Notes: generated from the sequence alone by a model not told the origin. A DNA stretch of 64,000 nucleotides from Paenimyroides baculatum (GCF_008629655.1 NZ_VWSG01000002.1:1-64000), one strand, 5' to 3'. Positions 14,509 to 24,354 are shown, counted from the stretch's first letter. A program made the numbers and translations.

Positions 14509-16952
14509 TATATATTCTGTACTTTTTCTTCGTTCTTATTTCTGGTTGCAAAAAATATTCCTCCAGCTACAATCAACAATGCAATAATTGATGTGATTAA
14601 CGAAATAGTGCTTCCGGTTTTTACCACTTCGGGTTCAAACGAAAATACTATTTTATGATTTCCAGCAGGGATATTTAAACCACGCAAAGTGTAATTAACT
14701 TCAACCATTTCGGCTGGTTTTCCGTCAATTGAAATATTCCATCCTTTCGGATAATAAATTTCAGAGAAAACAGCAAATCCATCTGCTTTATTATTGGTTT
14801 GATATTCTAACTTATTTGGCTGGTAATTTGTAAGTTTAATTTGCGCCAGACTATCAGCAGTAAAAGTTGTTTTAGGCACAGTAACCGTATTGTAAACCAA
14901 CGCCGTTTCTTTTGATTTGAACGATTTCATTGCTGCCATCATTTCATCGGCATTCGCAACTTTTTGAATGTTTCTAACAAACCAGGCATTGCCGTTAGCT
15001 TCCGGATTTTGCAACGGAATATCGGCTCCTTCTTCGTTTTTGCCGATGATGTACTTTACATTCAGCATATTTAAAACTTCCAGATTTTGTTGTGAAATCT
15101 GATAATCGAACAAATCCTGAACTTTTTTAGGTTTAGCAGCATGGTATCCGCCTAACGAATGATGAAAGAACGAACTGCGCGCACTGCTGAAACCGCCTTG
15201 CTGTTCAAAAACGCGGAACTGCGATTTATCTGACAATATCTGCTGATCTGCCGGAGTTTCCTGAAAAGGTCTTTCAACCTGTTGTTTTGAAACAAAATTG
15301 TCTTTGTTAACGTAATTGGTATCAATTGCAACTAAATCGACAACGCCTAATAAACCGACAATAATTACAGCTGTTTTTGCATTCAGTTTTTCTTTGTTGT
15401 AAGCCCATAAAACCGCCGCAGCTAAAGCAACGAATAATAATGTGCGCAATAAGTCTTTGGTATACATTGCTTTACGGTCGTCAATTAAAGCACTGATAAA
15501 ACCTGATCCGCCATCTTGAAAAACTTGTGCGTAGTAAGAATCGTTCGATCCTTCAAAATCCATCATTCCTTTTAAAACGAACAATAAAACAAGTATTCCT
15601 GCAAAAACAATTCCCGATAGTTTTATTGCTTTGAATTGTTCTTCTTTTGATGCTTTAAAAAATGCCTGTAAACCTAAAATTGCCAATATTGGGAAACATA
15701 ATTCGGCAATTACCTGGATTGAAGTTATGGCACGGAATTTATTGTAAAGTGGTAAGGTATCAATTAAAAAATCGGTTAAAAAGAAGTTGTGTCCCCATGA
15801 CAATGCAATAGAAACTGCTGCACCGGCACCTAAATAGTACTTTGCTCTTCTATTATCAACGAAGAAACACAATAGAGCTAAAAATAACACAACTGCTCCA
15901 ATATATGCAGGCGCTGCAACAATTGGCTGTTTACCCCAATAAGTAGGTGCGTGGTCTGCGAATTGTTGTGCCGGAGCAGGATCGTAATCTTCTGATTGTA
16001 AAAAGTTAGAAACGTACTTAAAAGTATTTGAATTTGTGCCAATGTTTTCACCGTTTCCGCCACCTGTAATTCTTGGAACCATTAAATTAAAAGTTTCAAA
16101 AATACCATAGCTGTATTCGGTAATGTATTCGTGCGTCATTGCATTTGTTGATTCTTTTGGAGAACCGTCTGGAGCAATGGTTAATTCGCTATCGCTTCGC
16201 GTACTGAATTTCGCATATTCTGATGTTGCCATTAAATTGGTCGCATTCAAACCGATTGCTAAAATTCCTGCAACAGCAAAAATTCCGAACATTTTTAATA
16301 AAGAGGAAACCTCTTTCTGTTTGATATAATGAACCGAATAATAAATCGTTACAATTACTAAAAATATCAGTAAATAGTACGTCATTTGAAAGTGGTTTGC
16401 CGAAATTTCCAGCGCCGCAGCAATCATTGTAAGAATTCCACCTAAGAGATATTTCTTTCTAAAAACCAAATGCACACCTGCTAAAACCAACGGCATATAA
16501 GCAATTGCGTGCGCTTTTGCATTGTGTCCTGCTCCTAAAATCACTATTAGATAGGTAGAGAAACCAAACAATAAAGCACCAATAAAAGCTTTTAAAGGTT
16601 TTACTTTATACGTTAAAAGCAACAGGTAAAAACCTATGAAATATAAGAAAACGTAATCAGCCGGACGTGGAAGAAAACGGATAACATAATCTAATTCTTT
16701 TATGTAGTTATGTGGATATTTTGCACCTAACTGATACGTTGGCATTCCACCAAACGCATTGTTAATCCAATAGGTTTCTTCGTTATTTGTTTGACGAAAA
16801 TCATTTAATTCTTTAGCCATTCCGGTGTATTGAACAATATCCGACTGAAAGATCTGCTTACCCGAAAGTACCGGATAAAAATAAGCTAAAGCAACAACTA
16901 CAAAACCCAATATTGCTAAAATATGAGGCACATAGTTTTTAAAATTTTTCAT
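14508..16952 (-). CDS. YfhO-family multi-pass membrane protein
   Basis: The 814-residue protein has about 12-14 membrane helices, a periplasmic C-terminal beta-rich region (about 560-770) and a last helix at the end (STISLITSIIALLIVAGGIF). The N-terminal half has the GT-C-like pattern of YfhO proteins: FQSDIVQYTGMAKELNDFRQ with an acidic residue in the first loop, and YWINNAFGGMPTYQLG. YfhO proteins are thought to modify cell-surface glycolipids or teichoic acids in Gram-positives; in Bacteroidota the substrate is unknown. The family's late motif NPNKLEY-type is seen as YQPNKLEYQTNNKADGFAVF. The gene is upstream of and coupled to crcB. Confidence 0.85.
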   Translation of the reverse strand: MKNFKNYVPHILAILGFVVVALAYFYPVLSGKQIFQSDIVQYTGMAKELNDFRQTNNEETYWINNAFGGMPTYQLGAKYPHNYIKELDYVIRFLPRPADYVFLYFIGFYLLLLTYKVKPLKAFIGALLFGFSTYLIVILGAGHNAKAHAIAYMPLVLAGVHLVFRKKYLLGGILTMIAAALEISANHFQMTYYLLIFLVIVTIYYSVHYIKQKEVSSLLKMFGIFAVAGILAIGLNATNLMATSEYAKFSTRSDSELTIAPDGSPKESTNAMTHEYITEYSYGIFETFNLMVPRITGGGNGENIGTNSNTFKYVSNFLQSEDYDPAPAQQFADHAPTYWGKQPIVAAPAYIGAVVLFLALLCFFVDNRRAKYYLGAGAAVSIALSWGHNFFLTDFLIDTLPLYNKFRAITSIQVIAELCFPILAILGLQAFFKASKEEQFKAIKLSGIVFAGILVLLFVLKGMMDFEGSNDSYYAQVFQDGGSGFISALIDDRKAMYTKDLLRTLLFVALAAAVLWAYNKEKLNAKTAVIIVGLLGVVDLVAIDTNYVNKDNFVSKQQVERPFQETPADQQILSDKSQFRVFEQQGGFSSARSSFFHHSLGGYHAAKPKKVQDLFDYQISQQNLEVLNMLNVKYIIGKNEEGADIPLQNPEANGNAWFVRNIQKVANADEMMAAMKSFKSKETALVYNTVTVPKTTFTADSLAQIKLTNYQPNKLEYQTNNKADGFAVFSEIYYPKGWNISIDGKPAEMVEVNYTLRGLNIPAGNHKIVFSFEPEVVKTGSTISLITSIIALLIVAGGIFFATRNKNEEKVQNI

Positions 16953-17006
16953 AGTACATAAATTTGATGCTAAATGTACTTATTATTTGGTAAACGGTAA
17001 AAAAAA

Positions 17007-17027
17007 AAGTCTTGCATTGCAAGACTT
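17007..17027 (-). terminator. Rho-independent terminator after the DUF4834 gene
   Basis: AAGTCTTGC and GCAAGACTT form a perfect 9-bp stem around a short loop. On the minus strand at least nine T follow. Confidence 0.85.
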
Positions 17028-17032
17028 AATTA

Positions 17033-17311
17033 CTAATCAACTTCTTCAAAGTCGATATATTCTCCAACTTTTTTACGTTCTTTAGGTATTTTGTTTTGTT
17101 TTAATTCGCTTTCAAAATCGGGTTGTTGTGTTTGCTGATTATTCTGATTTTGATATGCCTGCTGTTGTTTCTGGAAATTCTCTGATACCTTGCTTACTGC
17201 CTTTTTCAATAAAAAAGGTGCTAAAAACTTAAAAGCAAATCTGAATAAGTAGTAAACCAATACTATTATAAAAATTGTTTTAATAAAGCTTTGTAAAGAC
17301 GCGTGGTCCAT
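17033..17311 (-). CDS. DUF4834 family small membrane protein
   Basis: The 92-residue protein has one hydrophobic segment near the start (about 10-37, IKTIFIIVLVYYLFRFAFKF), a basic amphipathic stretch (LLKKAVSKVSENFQKQQQ), a Gln/Asn-rich linker and an acidic end (VGEYIDFEEVD). This layout is the Flavobacteriia-typical DUF4834; the function is unknown. It is a single gene with its own TATATTTG promoter and terminator. Confidence 0.8.
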   Translation of the reverse strand: MDHASLQSFIKTIFIIVLVYYLFRFAFKFLAPFLLKKAVSKVSENFQKQQQAYQNQNNQQTQQPDFESELKQNKIPKERKKVGEYIDFEEVD

Positions 17312-17336
17312 TTTTAATTGTTTTTAAGATAATGTT

Positions 17337-17344
17337 CAAATATA
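17337..17344 (-). promoter_or_regulatory. -7 element of the DUF4834 gene
   Basis: On the minus strand this reads TATATTTG, a perfect TAnnTTTG, 26 bases ahead of the ATG. Confidence 0.6.
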
Positions 17345-17388
17345 TTTATTTTTAAATAAACGAATTCTTATAGAAATCTTAAAAATTA

Positions 17389-17757
17389 TTATTTTGATTT
17401 ATTAATCTCCATTTGTTTTTTCCATCGATCGTAACCACCTACTAATTGCGTTACATTTTTAAAACCAATTTCTCTTAATTTTGCAATAGCCTCTCTGCTT
17501 CGTTCTCCACCTTGACAAAATACTATTATTTCTTTCTCTCGTGGTAACGTTTCGAATGATCTTCTAAACTGATCATTATGAATATCTATGTTTAATGCAC
17601 CAATAATAGAACCTTCTTTGTACTCATCAGCAGTTCTTACATCAATCAACAGAGGCTGATTCTCAATCTTTTTTGCTAATGCATCAGCTTCAATTTCTTG
17701 TGCATTTACAGACAATCCGCTTAATAAAATACCAAATAATAAAATGATTTTTTTCAT
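17389..17757 (-). CDS. Exported rhodanese-like protein
   Basis: The 122-residue product has a signal peptide (MKKIILLFGILLSGLSVNAQ) and one rhodanese domain. LLIDVRTADEYKEGSIIGAL holds the CH2-type conserved Asp-Val-Arg. The active-site loop is CQGGERS with Cys81 as the expected sulfur-carrying residue. Single-domain periplasmic rhodaneses transfer sulfane sulfur or act in redox handling; the acceptor is unknown. It is 36 bases downstream of the AlaDH-like gene on the same strand, so probably co-transcribed. Confidence 0.85.
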   Translation of the reverse strand: MKKIILLFGILLSGLSVNAQEIEADALAKKIENQPLLIDVRTADEYKEGSIIGALNIDIHNDQFRRSFETLPREKEIIVFCQGGERSREAIAKLREIGFKNVTQLVGGYDRWKKQMEINKSK

Positions 17758-17793
17758 AGTTATATCCTTTTAAAATTAATTATATTTACTTTT

Positions 17794-18990
17794 TTACTTT
17801 ACAAAATCTTCTAAATAACAAAAACGTTCTGTTAACTTACCGTTTTCGCAAATTGTTCCTCTTTCTAAAATTTGATCTTTGTCATTATTGAAAAATGCAG
17901 GAATAATATGTTCTATAAACATTTCACCAAAACCTTCGCTTGCATCTTTAGGTAATTCGCAAGGTAAATTATCAACCGCCATAACAACAATTGCTGCCGG
18001 ATGGTCTACAGGTACTTCTTTATTTTCGCGCGGATAATATCCGTAAATAGGATCGGCAATTGTAGACACACGAATAGTGCTGTCTATTGGTCCGTCAATA
18101 TCACAAGAAACATCAGCCACAACTTTTATAGTATTGTTTGCATGGTTTAACATTTCTTTTGTTAATATTTTTGGAGATCCGTCTTTATAAAAATGTCCAG
18201 CAATAAAAATATCAGCAACTTGAGAAAACTTTTCAAAATCGCTTTCGTAAGCTGAAGCATTCTTTTTAAAATCTTCAAAAGATCCTTCGGTGCCATCAAT
18301 TTTTCTGTAATAATCTTCTACATCAATATGCACATACACAGGTTCATCAAATTCTTTCGTCAAAAATTTTTCAATAGAAACCTCTTTCATTTTCATTCCG
18401 TCCAAAATTTCTTTTGCACCAAAACCAACTTTACCTTTGCCGGTTAAAACAACTTTGATAGGTGGTAGGTAAGCTCTGTTTAAACGTTCAATTAAATCGT
18501 TTTGTGATTTTAATTCTTCGGCTTTTTTAAGATTAAATAATTCAAATTTAATTCCAAAGGCTCTAAAAGCGTTGTAAGCACCTACAATTCCGGCATATCT
18601 GCCAAAACCAATCAAACGTGTGCCGTTTTTGTCAACCAACGTTTCGTGATCTATTAATCGTATATTTTTCTGTAAACAAGCTTGTAGCAGCTTTTTATTA
18701 TATTGCTGTTTTTTAATGGTATGCGAAAAAAAGAAATAAGTTTTGTTAGGGATTAACTGATCTACAGGAACTTCTTTAACTCCAAAAAGCACATCGCAAT
18801 CGGTTAAATCATTACTTACTTCGAAACCTAATTCTTGGTATTCTTCATCTTTAAATACTCTTATCGGCGAACTTTCTACTTTAAATGTGGCGGTTGGATA
18901 CGTGTTTTTTACTGATAATAATTCTTGTGGAGAAAAAACAACGCGTTTGTCTGGTGGAGTTTTACCTTCGCGGATAATTCCGAATTTCAT
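17794..18990 (-). CDS. AlaDH/PNT- or saccharopine-dehydrogenase-like NAD(P) oxidoreductase
   Basis: The 398-residue cytoplasmic enzyme has an AlaDH/PNT N-terminal domain (FGIIREGKTPPDKRVVFSPQ, the entry of alanine dehydrogenase, transhydrogenase and lysine-forming saccharopine dehydrogenases). Its dinucleotide-binding domain starts at KVVLTGKGKVGFGAKEIL (about 180-197, GxGxxG variant), and its C-terminal part has VVADVSCDIDGPIDSTIRVS. The VSCDIxGP motif resembles the saccharopine dehydrogenase branch. Flavobacteria often carry it as an annotated 'alanine dehydrogenase'. The true substrate is uncertain. No lysine-degradation partner is nearby. Confidence 0.75.
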   Translation of the reverse strand: MKFGIIREGKTPPDKRVVFSPQELLSVKNTYPTATFKVESSPIRVFKDEEYQELGFEVSNDLTDCDVLFGVKEVPVDQLIPNKTYFFFSHTIKKQQYNKKLLQACLQKNIRLIDHETLVDKNGTRLIGFGRYAGIVGAYNAFRAFGIKFELFNLKKAEELKSQNDLIERLNRAYLPPIKVVLTGKGKVGFGAKEILDGMKMKEVSIEKFLTKEFDEPVYVHIDVEDYYRKIDGTEGSFEDFKKNASAYESDFEKFSQVADIFIAGHFYKDGSPKILTKEMLNHANNTIKVVADVSCDIDGPIDSTIRVSTIADPIYGYYPRENKEVPVDHPAAIVVMAVDNLPCELPKDASEGFGEMFIEHIIPAFFNNDKDQILERGTICENGKLTERFCYLEDFVK

Positions 18991-19040
18991 ATATCTTTAC
19001 TTTTAGGTTTAGCGAATATATAAAAAATAAAGGAGACATA

Positions 19041-19067
19041 AAAAAAGATGTTCGGTTGAACATCTTT
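19041..19067 (-). terminator. Rho-independent terminator overlapping the stop of the small lipoprotein gene
   Basis: AAAGATGTTC and GAACATCTTT form a 10-bp stem with a 4-base loop. On the minus strand a T run follows. The stop codon is inside the first arm. Confidence 0.8.
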
Positions 19068-19263
19068 AATCACAGCTTACACTTTGGTAAACCTTTTCTT
19101 CTTCTTTAATTTGGCCGTCACAATTTCCATCTAAACTGCCAATGTATCTTAATTGAGGCTTTTCTTCAGTTCCAATATTTTCAAACACTTCGCAGTGGCA
19201 GGTGTCTGATGATTCGCAACTTGCTAAAAAGGCAATTCCCAATATTGTTAGTAGCTTCTTCAT
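19066..19263 (-). CDS. Small lipoprotein
   Basis: The 65-residue precursor has a signal and lipobox (LLTILGIAFLASC, lipidated Cys16). The mature part is about 50 residues with four further Cys (CHCE, NC, SC) that could form disulfides. I recognise no family. It is the second of a small minus-strand group, 38 bases downstream of the gene starting at 19862. Confidence 0.65.
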   Translation of the reverse strand: MKKLLTILGIAFLASCESSDTCHCEVFENIGTEEKPQLRYIGSLDGNCDGQIKEEEKVYQSVSCD

Positions 19264-19301
19264 AATTTTTAGCTTTTAAGTTATTAGATATAAATCAAAA
19301 A

Positions 19302-19862
19302 TTAAACCAAACTTTTAAATTCTTGCTTTAATCTGTTTTTTGCCAAATCGGTAACCGAATTTATCTCCTTATTTTGTAATAATTTTCTTTGTAAAGTTTC
19401 GGCATCTGTAACTTCTTCCAATAAACTTGTTTTTAGAATTTGTTGTATAATTGTTTGTTTTGCAGTAGCAATTAACGCCCATGCTTCTTCTGAAACATAT
19501 AATTGCTGTGAAATATTAAAATCGTATTCCTGATCGATGTTCTGAATTAAAAACGATGCGTAATCTTGCTTTAAAGTTGATATTGGCGCAACACGAACAA
19601 CCAATTTTTGCAAATCTATACGTTCCATTAAAATAATCAAACGTTCGTAAGCCTGAACAATTTGCGGGGTAGATTTACGTAGAACTTCTTGAATTTGAGG
19701 TTCACTATAAGGTTGTTGCATACGTTCTTTCAATAATCTTCGAGCTTCTCTTTCTTGCGCAATCGATTTTCGATTAAAAACGTAAAATAACAGGACAACT
19801 ACTACTAAACCTAATAATATAAGTAACGACTCTTTCCAGTCAACCGTAAAATTTGAAAACAT
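19302..19862 (-). CDS. Conserved Flavobacteriia-type protein with one N-terminal membrane helix
   Basis: The product is 186 residues from the ATG at 19862; an upstream in-frame TTG at 19883 is less likely. It has one membrane helix (about 9-28, LLILLGLVVVVLLFYVF) followed by a soluble, mostly helical domain with AQEREARRLLKERMQQPYSE, IVQAYERLIILMERIDLQKL, VAPISTLKQDYASFLIQNI and VSEEAWALIATAKQTIIQQI. I recall this as an uncharacterised, widely conserved Bacteroidota family (DUF7935-like); function unknown. It is divergent from the helicase gene. Confidence 0.7.
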   Translation of the reverse strand: MFSNFTVDWKESLLILLGLVVVVLLFYVFNRKSIAQEREARRLLKERMQQPYSEPQIQEVLRKSTPQIVQAYERLIILMERIDLQKLVVRVAPISTLKQDYASFLIQNIDQEYDFNISQQLYVSEEAWALIATAKQTIIQQILKTSLLEEVTDAETLQRKLLQNKEINSVTDLAKNRLKQEFKSLV

Positions 19863-19905
19863 TTTATAACTTTTAAAAAACAAATATAAACCTAAAATAA
19901 TATTA

Positions 19906-19937
19906 TTTGCTACTTATTTTAAGTAGTAGTAACTTTG
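19906..19937 (+). promoter_or_regulatory. Promoter of the UvrD-type helicase gene
   Basis: TTTG (19906-19909), 20 bases, then TAACTTTG (19930-19937): a close match to the Bacteroidota consensus. Its position shows that the upstream TTG at 19935 cannot be the translation start, and supports the ATG at 19959. Confidence 0.7.
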
Positions 19938-19958
19938 TTTTTTTCTGAAAATAATTAT

Positions 19959-22295
19959 ATGCAAAATTATATCGATCAATTAAACGATGCGCAACGTGAA
20001 CCTGTTTTACAAAAAAACGGACCAATGATTATTATTGCTGGTGCGGGCTCTGGTAAAACACGTGTTTTAACTTTACGTATAGCTTATTTGATGCACCTTG
20101 GCGTTGATGCTTTTAACATTTTGTCGTTGACTTTTACCAACAAAGCAGCTAAAGAAATGAAAGAACGTATCTCGAAAATTGTTGGTTCTGCCGAAGCCAA
20201 AAATTTATGGATGGGAACTTTTCACTCGGTTTTTGCAAGAATTCTTCGTGCCGAAGCCGATAAATTGGGTTATCCGTCAAATTTCACGATTTATGATTCG
20301 CAAGATTCTCAACGTTTGATCGGACAAATTATCAAAGAAATGCAGTTAGATAAGGATATTTACAAGCCTAAAGATGTTTTAAGCAGAATATCTAACTACA
20401 AAAATAATATGGTTACCGTTAAAGCGTATTTTAATAATCCGGAATTGATGGAAGCCGATGCCATGGCAAAAAAACCGCGTGTTGGCGATTTGTATCAGGC
20501 GTATGTTGAAAGATGTTTTAAGGCTGGTGCAATGGATTTTGACGATTTATTGTTGAAAACCAACGAGCTTTTGATTCGTTTTCCCGAAGTTTTGTTGAAA
20601 TATCAAGATCGTTTCAGATATATTATGGTTGATGAGTATCAGGATACCAACAATTCGCAATACTTAATTGTAAAAGCATTGGCAGATCGTTTTCAGAATA
20701 TTTGTGTGGTTGGCGACGATGCACAGTCAATTTACGCGTTTCGTGGAGCCAATATCAACAATATTTTCAATTTTCAGAAAGATTTTGATGATGTTAAGGT
20801 ATATCGTTTGGAACAGAATTATCGATCATCAAAAAATATTGTTGAAGCTGCCAATACCATTATCGACAAAAATAAAACCAAGCTTGATAAATTGGTTTGG
20901 ACAGCAAATGCCGATGGAGCTAAAATTAAAATTCATAGATCGATAACCGATGCTGAAGAGGGCAGGTTTGTAGCATCGACCATTTTTGAAGAAAAAATGA
21001 CGCATCAAATGAACAATGGCGATTTTGCTATTTTGTACCGTACCAATGCGCAATCGCGTGCTATGGAAGATGCCTTGCGTAAAAAGGATATTCCGTACCG
21101 TATTTATGGTGGTTTATCGTTCTATCAGCGTAAAGAAATTAAAGATGTTTTGGGATACTTACGTTTGCTTGTAAACCCGAAAGATGAAGAGGCTTTAGTG
21201 CGTGTAATTAACTATCCGGCGCGTGGAATTGGTAACACAACGGTAGAAAAATTAAACATTGCCGCCAACCATTACAAACGAAGTATTTTTGAAGTGATGG
21301 AACATATCGATAAAATCGATCTGAAATTAACATCGGGAACCAAAAGTAAAATAAGCGATTTTGTTACCATGATTAAGAATTTTCAGGTAATAAATGAAAA
21401 TAACGATGCGTACTATTTAACCGATTATGTGGTTAAAAAAACCGGTTTGGTTCAGGAATTAAAAAAAGATGGAACGCCCGAAGGTATTACTCGTTTAGAT
21501 AATATTGAAGAACTTTTAAACGGTATAAAAGATTTCACTGAAGGTCAGGTTGAAGTTGATGGTGCTCGTGGAAGTTTAGCTGAATTCCTTGAAGATGTTG
21601 CTTTGGCAAGCGATTTAGATAATGATAAAGGCGATGACGACCGTGTAGCTTTAATGACCATTCACTTGGCAAAAGGATTGGAATTTCCTACAGTTTTTGT
21701 GGTTGGTATGGAAGAAGATTTGTTTCCAAGTGCCATGAGTGTGAATTCGCGTGCAGATTTGGAAGAAGAACGCCGTTTGTTTTACGTCGCCTTAACGCGT
21801 GCCGAACATAAAGCGTATTTAACGTATGCTCAAAGTAGATATCGTTGGGGAAAATTAAGCGATTGTGATCCATCGCGATTTATTCAAGAGATCGATCCGC
21901 AGTATTTGGAATTTCTTTCGGCTCCCGAAGCCAATTACAGATATAAATCATCAATCAACGAAGATATTTTTGGCGATGTTGATAAATCTAAATTGCGATT
22001 GAACAAACCTACAGCGGGAGTTCCGCCGAAATGGGTTCGAGAAAATGAAGATCCAAAACCTAATAATGACATTAGAAGATTGAAGGATATGAGTAAGATT
22101 TCGCCTTCAAGTTCCTCATCAAACGAAAATTCTTCGTTACAAGAAGGACAAATTATTATGCACGAACGTTTTGGTAAAGGAAAAATTCTTAACTTAGAAG
22201 GAGCAGGAGCAGACAAAAAAGCCGAAATTCATTTTGATGTTGGTGGAATTAAAAAGTTGCTCTTGCGTTTTGCAAAACTTAATATACTGGAATAA
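19959..22295 (+). CDS. UvrD/PcrA-type 3'-5' DNA helicase
   Basis: This superfamily 1A helicase unwinds DNA in nucleotide-excision and mismatch repair and clears stalled complexes. The 778-residue protein (start ATG 19959) has the Q motif LNDAQREPV, Walker [23 protein letters not shown] (motif Ia), VDEYQDTN (II), [14 protein letters not shown] (III), LEQNYRSS (IV), [20 protein letters not shown] (V) and [14 protein letters not shown] (VI). A Tudor-like C-terminal segment ([20 protein letters not shown]) is the usual polymerase/UvrB-contacting end. It is followed by a Sua5-type gene whose ATG overlaps its stop (TAATG). Confidence 0.93.
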   Translation: MQNYIDQLNDAQREPVLQKNGPMIIIAGAGSGKTRVLTLRIAYLMHLGVDAFNILSLTFTNKAAKEMKERISKIVGSAEAKNLWMGTFHSVFARILRAEADKLGYPSNFTIYDSQDSQRLIGQIIKEMQLDKDIYKPKDVLSRISNYKNNMVTVKAYFNNPELMEADAMAKKPRVGDLYQAYVERCFKAGAMDFDDLLLKTNELLIRFPEVLLKYQDRFRYIMVDEYQDTNNSQYLIVKALADRFQNICVVGDDAQSIYAFRGANINNIFNFQKDFDDVKVYRLEQNYRSSKNIVEAANTIIDKNKTKLDKLVWTANADGAKIKIHRSITDAEEGRFVASTIFEEKMTHQMNNGDFAILYRTNAQSRAMEDALRKKDIPYRIYGGLSFYQRKEIKDVLGYLRLLVNPKDEEALVRVINYPARGIGNTTVEKLNIAANHYKRSIFEVMEHIDKIDLKLTSGTKSKISDFVTMIKNFQVINENNDAYYLTDYVVKKTGLVQELKKDGTPEGITRLDNIEELLNGIKDFTEGQVEVDGARGSLAEFLEDVALASDLDNDKGDDDRVALMTIHLAKGLEFPTVFVVGMEEDLFPSAMSVNSRADLEEERRLFYVALTRAEHKAYLTYAQSRYRWGKLSDCDPSRFIQEIDPQYLEFLSAPEANYRYKSSINEDIFGDVDKSKLRLNKPTAGVPPKWVRENEDPKPNNDIRRLKDMSKISPSSSSSNENSSLQEGQIIMHERFGKGKILNLEGAGADKKAEIHFDVGGIKKLLLRFAKLNILE

Positions 22296-22915
22296 TGGCA
22301 AAATTTATAAAGATATATCCTGATAATCCTAATGAAAAGGAAATTCAGAAAGTAGTAAAAATATTAAAAGATGGTGGTTTGGTTATTTATCCAACCGATA
22401 CTGTTTACGGTTTAGGCTGCGATATTACAAATACCAAAGCTTTAGAACGTATTGCAAAAATCAAAGGAATTAAGCTGGAAAAGGCAAATTTCTCTTTTGT
22501 TTGTAACGATTTAAGCAATATTTCTGATTACGTTAAAAGTTTAGATACATCGTCGTTTAAAATTTTAAAACGAGCATTGCCTGGTCCATACACCTTTATT
22601 TTAGAAGGAAACAACAATTTACCTAAAGAATTTAAAAAGAAAAAAACTGTCGGAATTCGTGTGCCCGATAACAGCATTGCATTAGAATTGGTTAAACAAT
22701 TGGGAAATCCTATCGTTTCAACATCTATTTATGATGATGATGAATTAATTGAATACACAACCGATCCTGAATTGATTTTTGAAAAATGGCAGAATAAAGT
22801 CGATGTGGTGATTGACGGTGGCTATGGCGATAACACGGCATCAACTATTATTGATTTAACCGGAAACGAACCTGAAGTAATCCGTGAAGGAAAAGGAAGT
22901 ATTGATATATTTTAA
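22295..22915 (+). CDS. L-threonylcarbamoyladenylate synthase (Sua5/YciO/YrdC family)
   Basis: Sua5/YrdC enzymes make threonylcarbamoyl-AMP from Thr, bicarbonate and ATP for t6A37 in tRNA. The 206-residue protein is a single YrdC domain: [20 protein letters not shown] (about 27-46), [33 protein letters not shown] and PIVSTSIY. The C-terminal Sua5 domain is absent. The KR..SKP motif of true YrdC is changed, so the YciO branch, whose activity is less certain, is possible. It is translationally coupled to the helicase gene and ends at a strong terminator. Confidence 0.85.
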   Translation: MAKFIKIYPDNPNEKEIQKVVKILKDGGLVIYPTDTVYGLGCDITNTKALERIAKIKGIKLEKANFSFVCNDLSNISDYVKSLDTSSFKILKRALPGPYTFILEGNNNLPKEFKKKKTVGIRVPDNSIALELVKQLGNPIVSTSIYDDDELIEYTTDPELIFEKWQNKVDVVIDGGYGDNTASTIIDLTGNEPEVIREGKGSIDIF

Positions 22916-22918
22916 AAC

Positions 22919-22945
22919 AAAAACCAGCTTAATAAGCTGGTTTTA
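22919..22945. terminator. Bidirectional terminator between the Sua5-type and NUDIX genes
   Basis: AAAACCAGCTT and AAGCTGGTTTT form an 11-bp stem with a 3-base loop and T/A tails on both sides. The NUDIX stop codon (22929) is inside it. Confidence 0.85.
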
Positions 22946-23363
22946 TTATGAATTTTTCAATTGTATCTCGAATAATTTCAGCATGATCAAATGCTAAAGC
23001 TGGTAGTTCTTCGATTGAAAACCACTTAACCGCTTTGGCATCATCTTTTGCTTTTGCTTCAGCCAAACTGTCAATTTCTCCCATAAAAGCGACAGATATG
23101 GTATGATGACGAGGATCTCTGTTTGGATTTCCGTATGCTTTTATTTGTTTTACCTGAAAAAGCTGAATATCGGTTTCTTCAAAAAGTTCACGCTTTGCAG
23201 CAGTTTCCAACTCTTCATTTTTATCAACAAAACCACCAGGTAAAGCCCAATAATCCTTAAAAGGATCATTTAATCGCTGAATTAATAAAATTTCGTAGCT
23301 GCTGTTCATCTTTCTAAACAAAACAACATCAACTGTTACAAATATTTTTGGGGTATAGTTCAT
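22929..23363 (-). CDS. NUDIX hydrolase
   Basis: NUDIX enzymes hydrolyse nucleoside diphosphates linked to another group. The 144-residue protein has the full Nudix box, GGFVDKNEELETAAKRELFE followed by ETDI, which matches Gx5Ex7REUxEExGU with Asp for the final Gly. The upstream LPGG (YWALPGGFVDK) resembles ADP-ribose and sugar-nucleotide pyrophosphatases. YTPKIFVTVDVVLFRK at the start is typical of the Bacteroidota proteins. It begins directly after the stop of the EamA gene, so the two form an operon; the substrate is unknown. Confidence 0.88.
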   Translation of the reverse strand: MNYTPKIFVTVDVVLFRKMNSSYEILLIQRLNDPFKDYWALPGGFVDKNEELETAAKRELFEETDIQLFQVKQIKAYGNPNRDPRHHTISVAFMGEIDSLAEAKAKDDAKAVKWFSIEELPALAFDHAEIIRDTIEKFIIKPAY

Positions 23364-24221
23364 TTATAAAATATCAATTTGAATTAACGCCAATAAAATT
23401 ACACTAATCACAGCTAAAACAATGCCTGCAACAGCATTATTTGTAAGTTTTTCTTTAAAATAAAATTTACCTATTAAACTGCCACCTATAATAACACCTA
23501 AATTCATGGTGATGAACACAAGGGTAGGGCTATCGGAGAATATTTTGTGGGCTTTCATGTAGAAATAGATATTTGAAAAGTTTAGTATTCCTAATATCAA
23601 TCCATAGAAAATAAATTTTTTCTGAATTTTTCCTTTGCTTAAAAACAGATACAATCCACTTACAATTGCACAAAAAATAAATACCAAAAATAAAGCTGCT
23701 ATATAAGGTATGTTTTTGTTTGTAGCTAATATTTTAAATAAAGTATCAACCGTACCATATCCAATAAAGACTGCAATTAGGTGTAAGGTGTTGAAATTTT
23801 CATCTTTTGTGGATTTTTTATACAATAAAAGTACAATACTTATAAAAGCTAATGCAATTGCTGTAAATTTTGACCATGTAAATAGTTCTTGAAACAACCA
23901 AAAGCTTAAAATTACAGGTATTATTAATGATAATCGCTGGAAAATATCTGTTTTAGCTAATCCGGATTTATTGAGAGATTTATTCAGAAAATAAAAAATA
24001 CTGGGCATTAAAATTCCTAATGACAATGTTATGTAAGAAACTGAATTGCTTAATGTTTCTAGATTTATTGCTTCATTAAACAACGAATAACAAACAATTA
24101 TTGCTACGGTATAATTTACAAATACTATTACAAATAGGTTTTTTATTTCTTTGATTTTTAAATACTTAATAAAAAAACCAACTAATAGAGAGGATATTAA
24201 ACTTAATACTAAAGCGTACAT
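23364..24221 (-). CDS. EamA/DMT-family transporter
   Basis: The 285-residue protein has ten membrane helices in two similar halves, the drug/metabolite transporter fold. The first half ends with LFTWSKFTAIALAFISIVLL and the second with FYFKEKLTNNAVAGIVLAVI, where the acidic-basic xEKLT turn is the usual EamA marker. The substrate cannot be predicted. It is upstream of the NUDIX gene with no gap and probably shares its transcript. It is divergent from the gene at 24378. Confidence 0.85.
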   Translation of the reverse strand: MYALVLSLISSLLVGFFIKYLKIKEIKNLFVIVFVNYTVAIIVCYSLFNEAINLETLSNSVSYITLSLGILMPSIFYFLNKSLNKSGLAKTDIFQRLSLIIPVILSFWLFQELFTWSKFTAIALAFISIVLLLYKKSTKDENFNTLHLIAVFIGYGTVDTLFKILATNKNIPYIAALFLVFIFCAIVSGLYLFLSKGKIQKKFIFYGLILGILNFSNIYFYMKAHKIFSDSPTLVFITMNLGVIIGGSLIGKFYFKEKLTNNAVAGIVLAVISVILLALIQIDIL

Positions 24222-24259
24222 ATTTAAATTGAATTATGGTCTGTTTTAAAATAATGTTA

Positions 24260-24316
24260 ATTCTATTTTACATAATATACATTATAATTCAATATAATAA
24301 CATAATAAAATAGAAT
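24260..24316. promoter_or_regulatory. 11-bp inverted repeat in a divergent promoter region
   Basis: ATTCTATTTTA (24260-24270) and TAAAATAGAAT (24306-24316) are perfect complements 35 bases apart, between the EamA gene and the gene starting at 24378. This could be a regulator site or looped operator; the high AT content makes a chance match possible. Confidence 0.35.
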
Positions 24317-24346
24317 GAGAAATTTTTAATATTCAACAAATATCAC

Positions 24347-24354
24347 TAATTTTG
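24347..24354 (+). promoter_or_regulatory. -7 element of the 24378 gene
   Basis: TAATTTTG matches TAnnTTTG exactly, 23 bases ahead of the GTG start; no clear -33 element is seen. Confidence 0.55.

Noticed and set aside
14400..14560. Fluoride riboswitch ahead of crcB
   Set aside because: crcB starts inside the stop codon of the upstream yfhO-type gene, leaving no leader, and no crcB-motif hairpins are visible.
22929..24221. NUDIX-EamA pair as an RNA-processing or thiamine operon
   Set aside because: Neither protein shows substrate-specific motifs, so no pathway could be supported.
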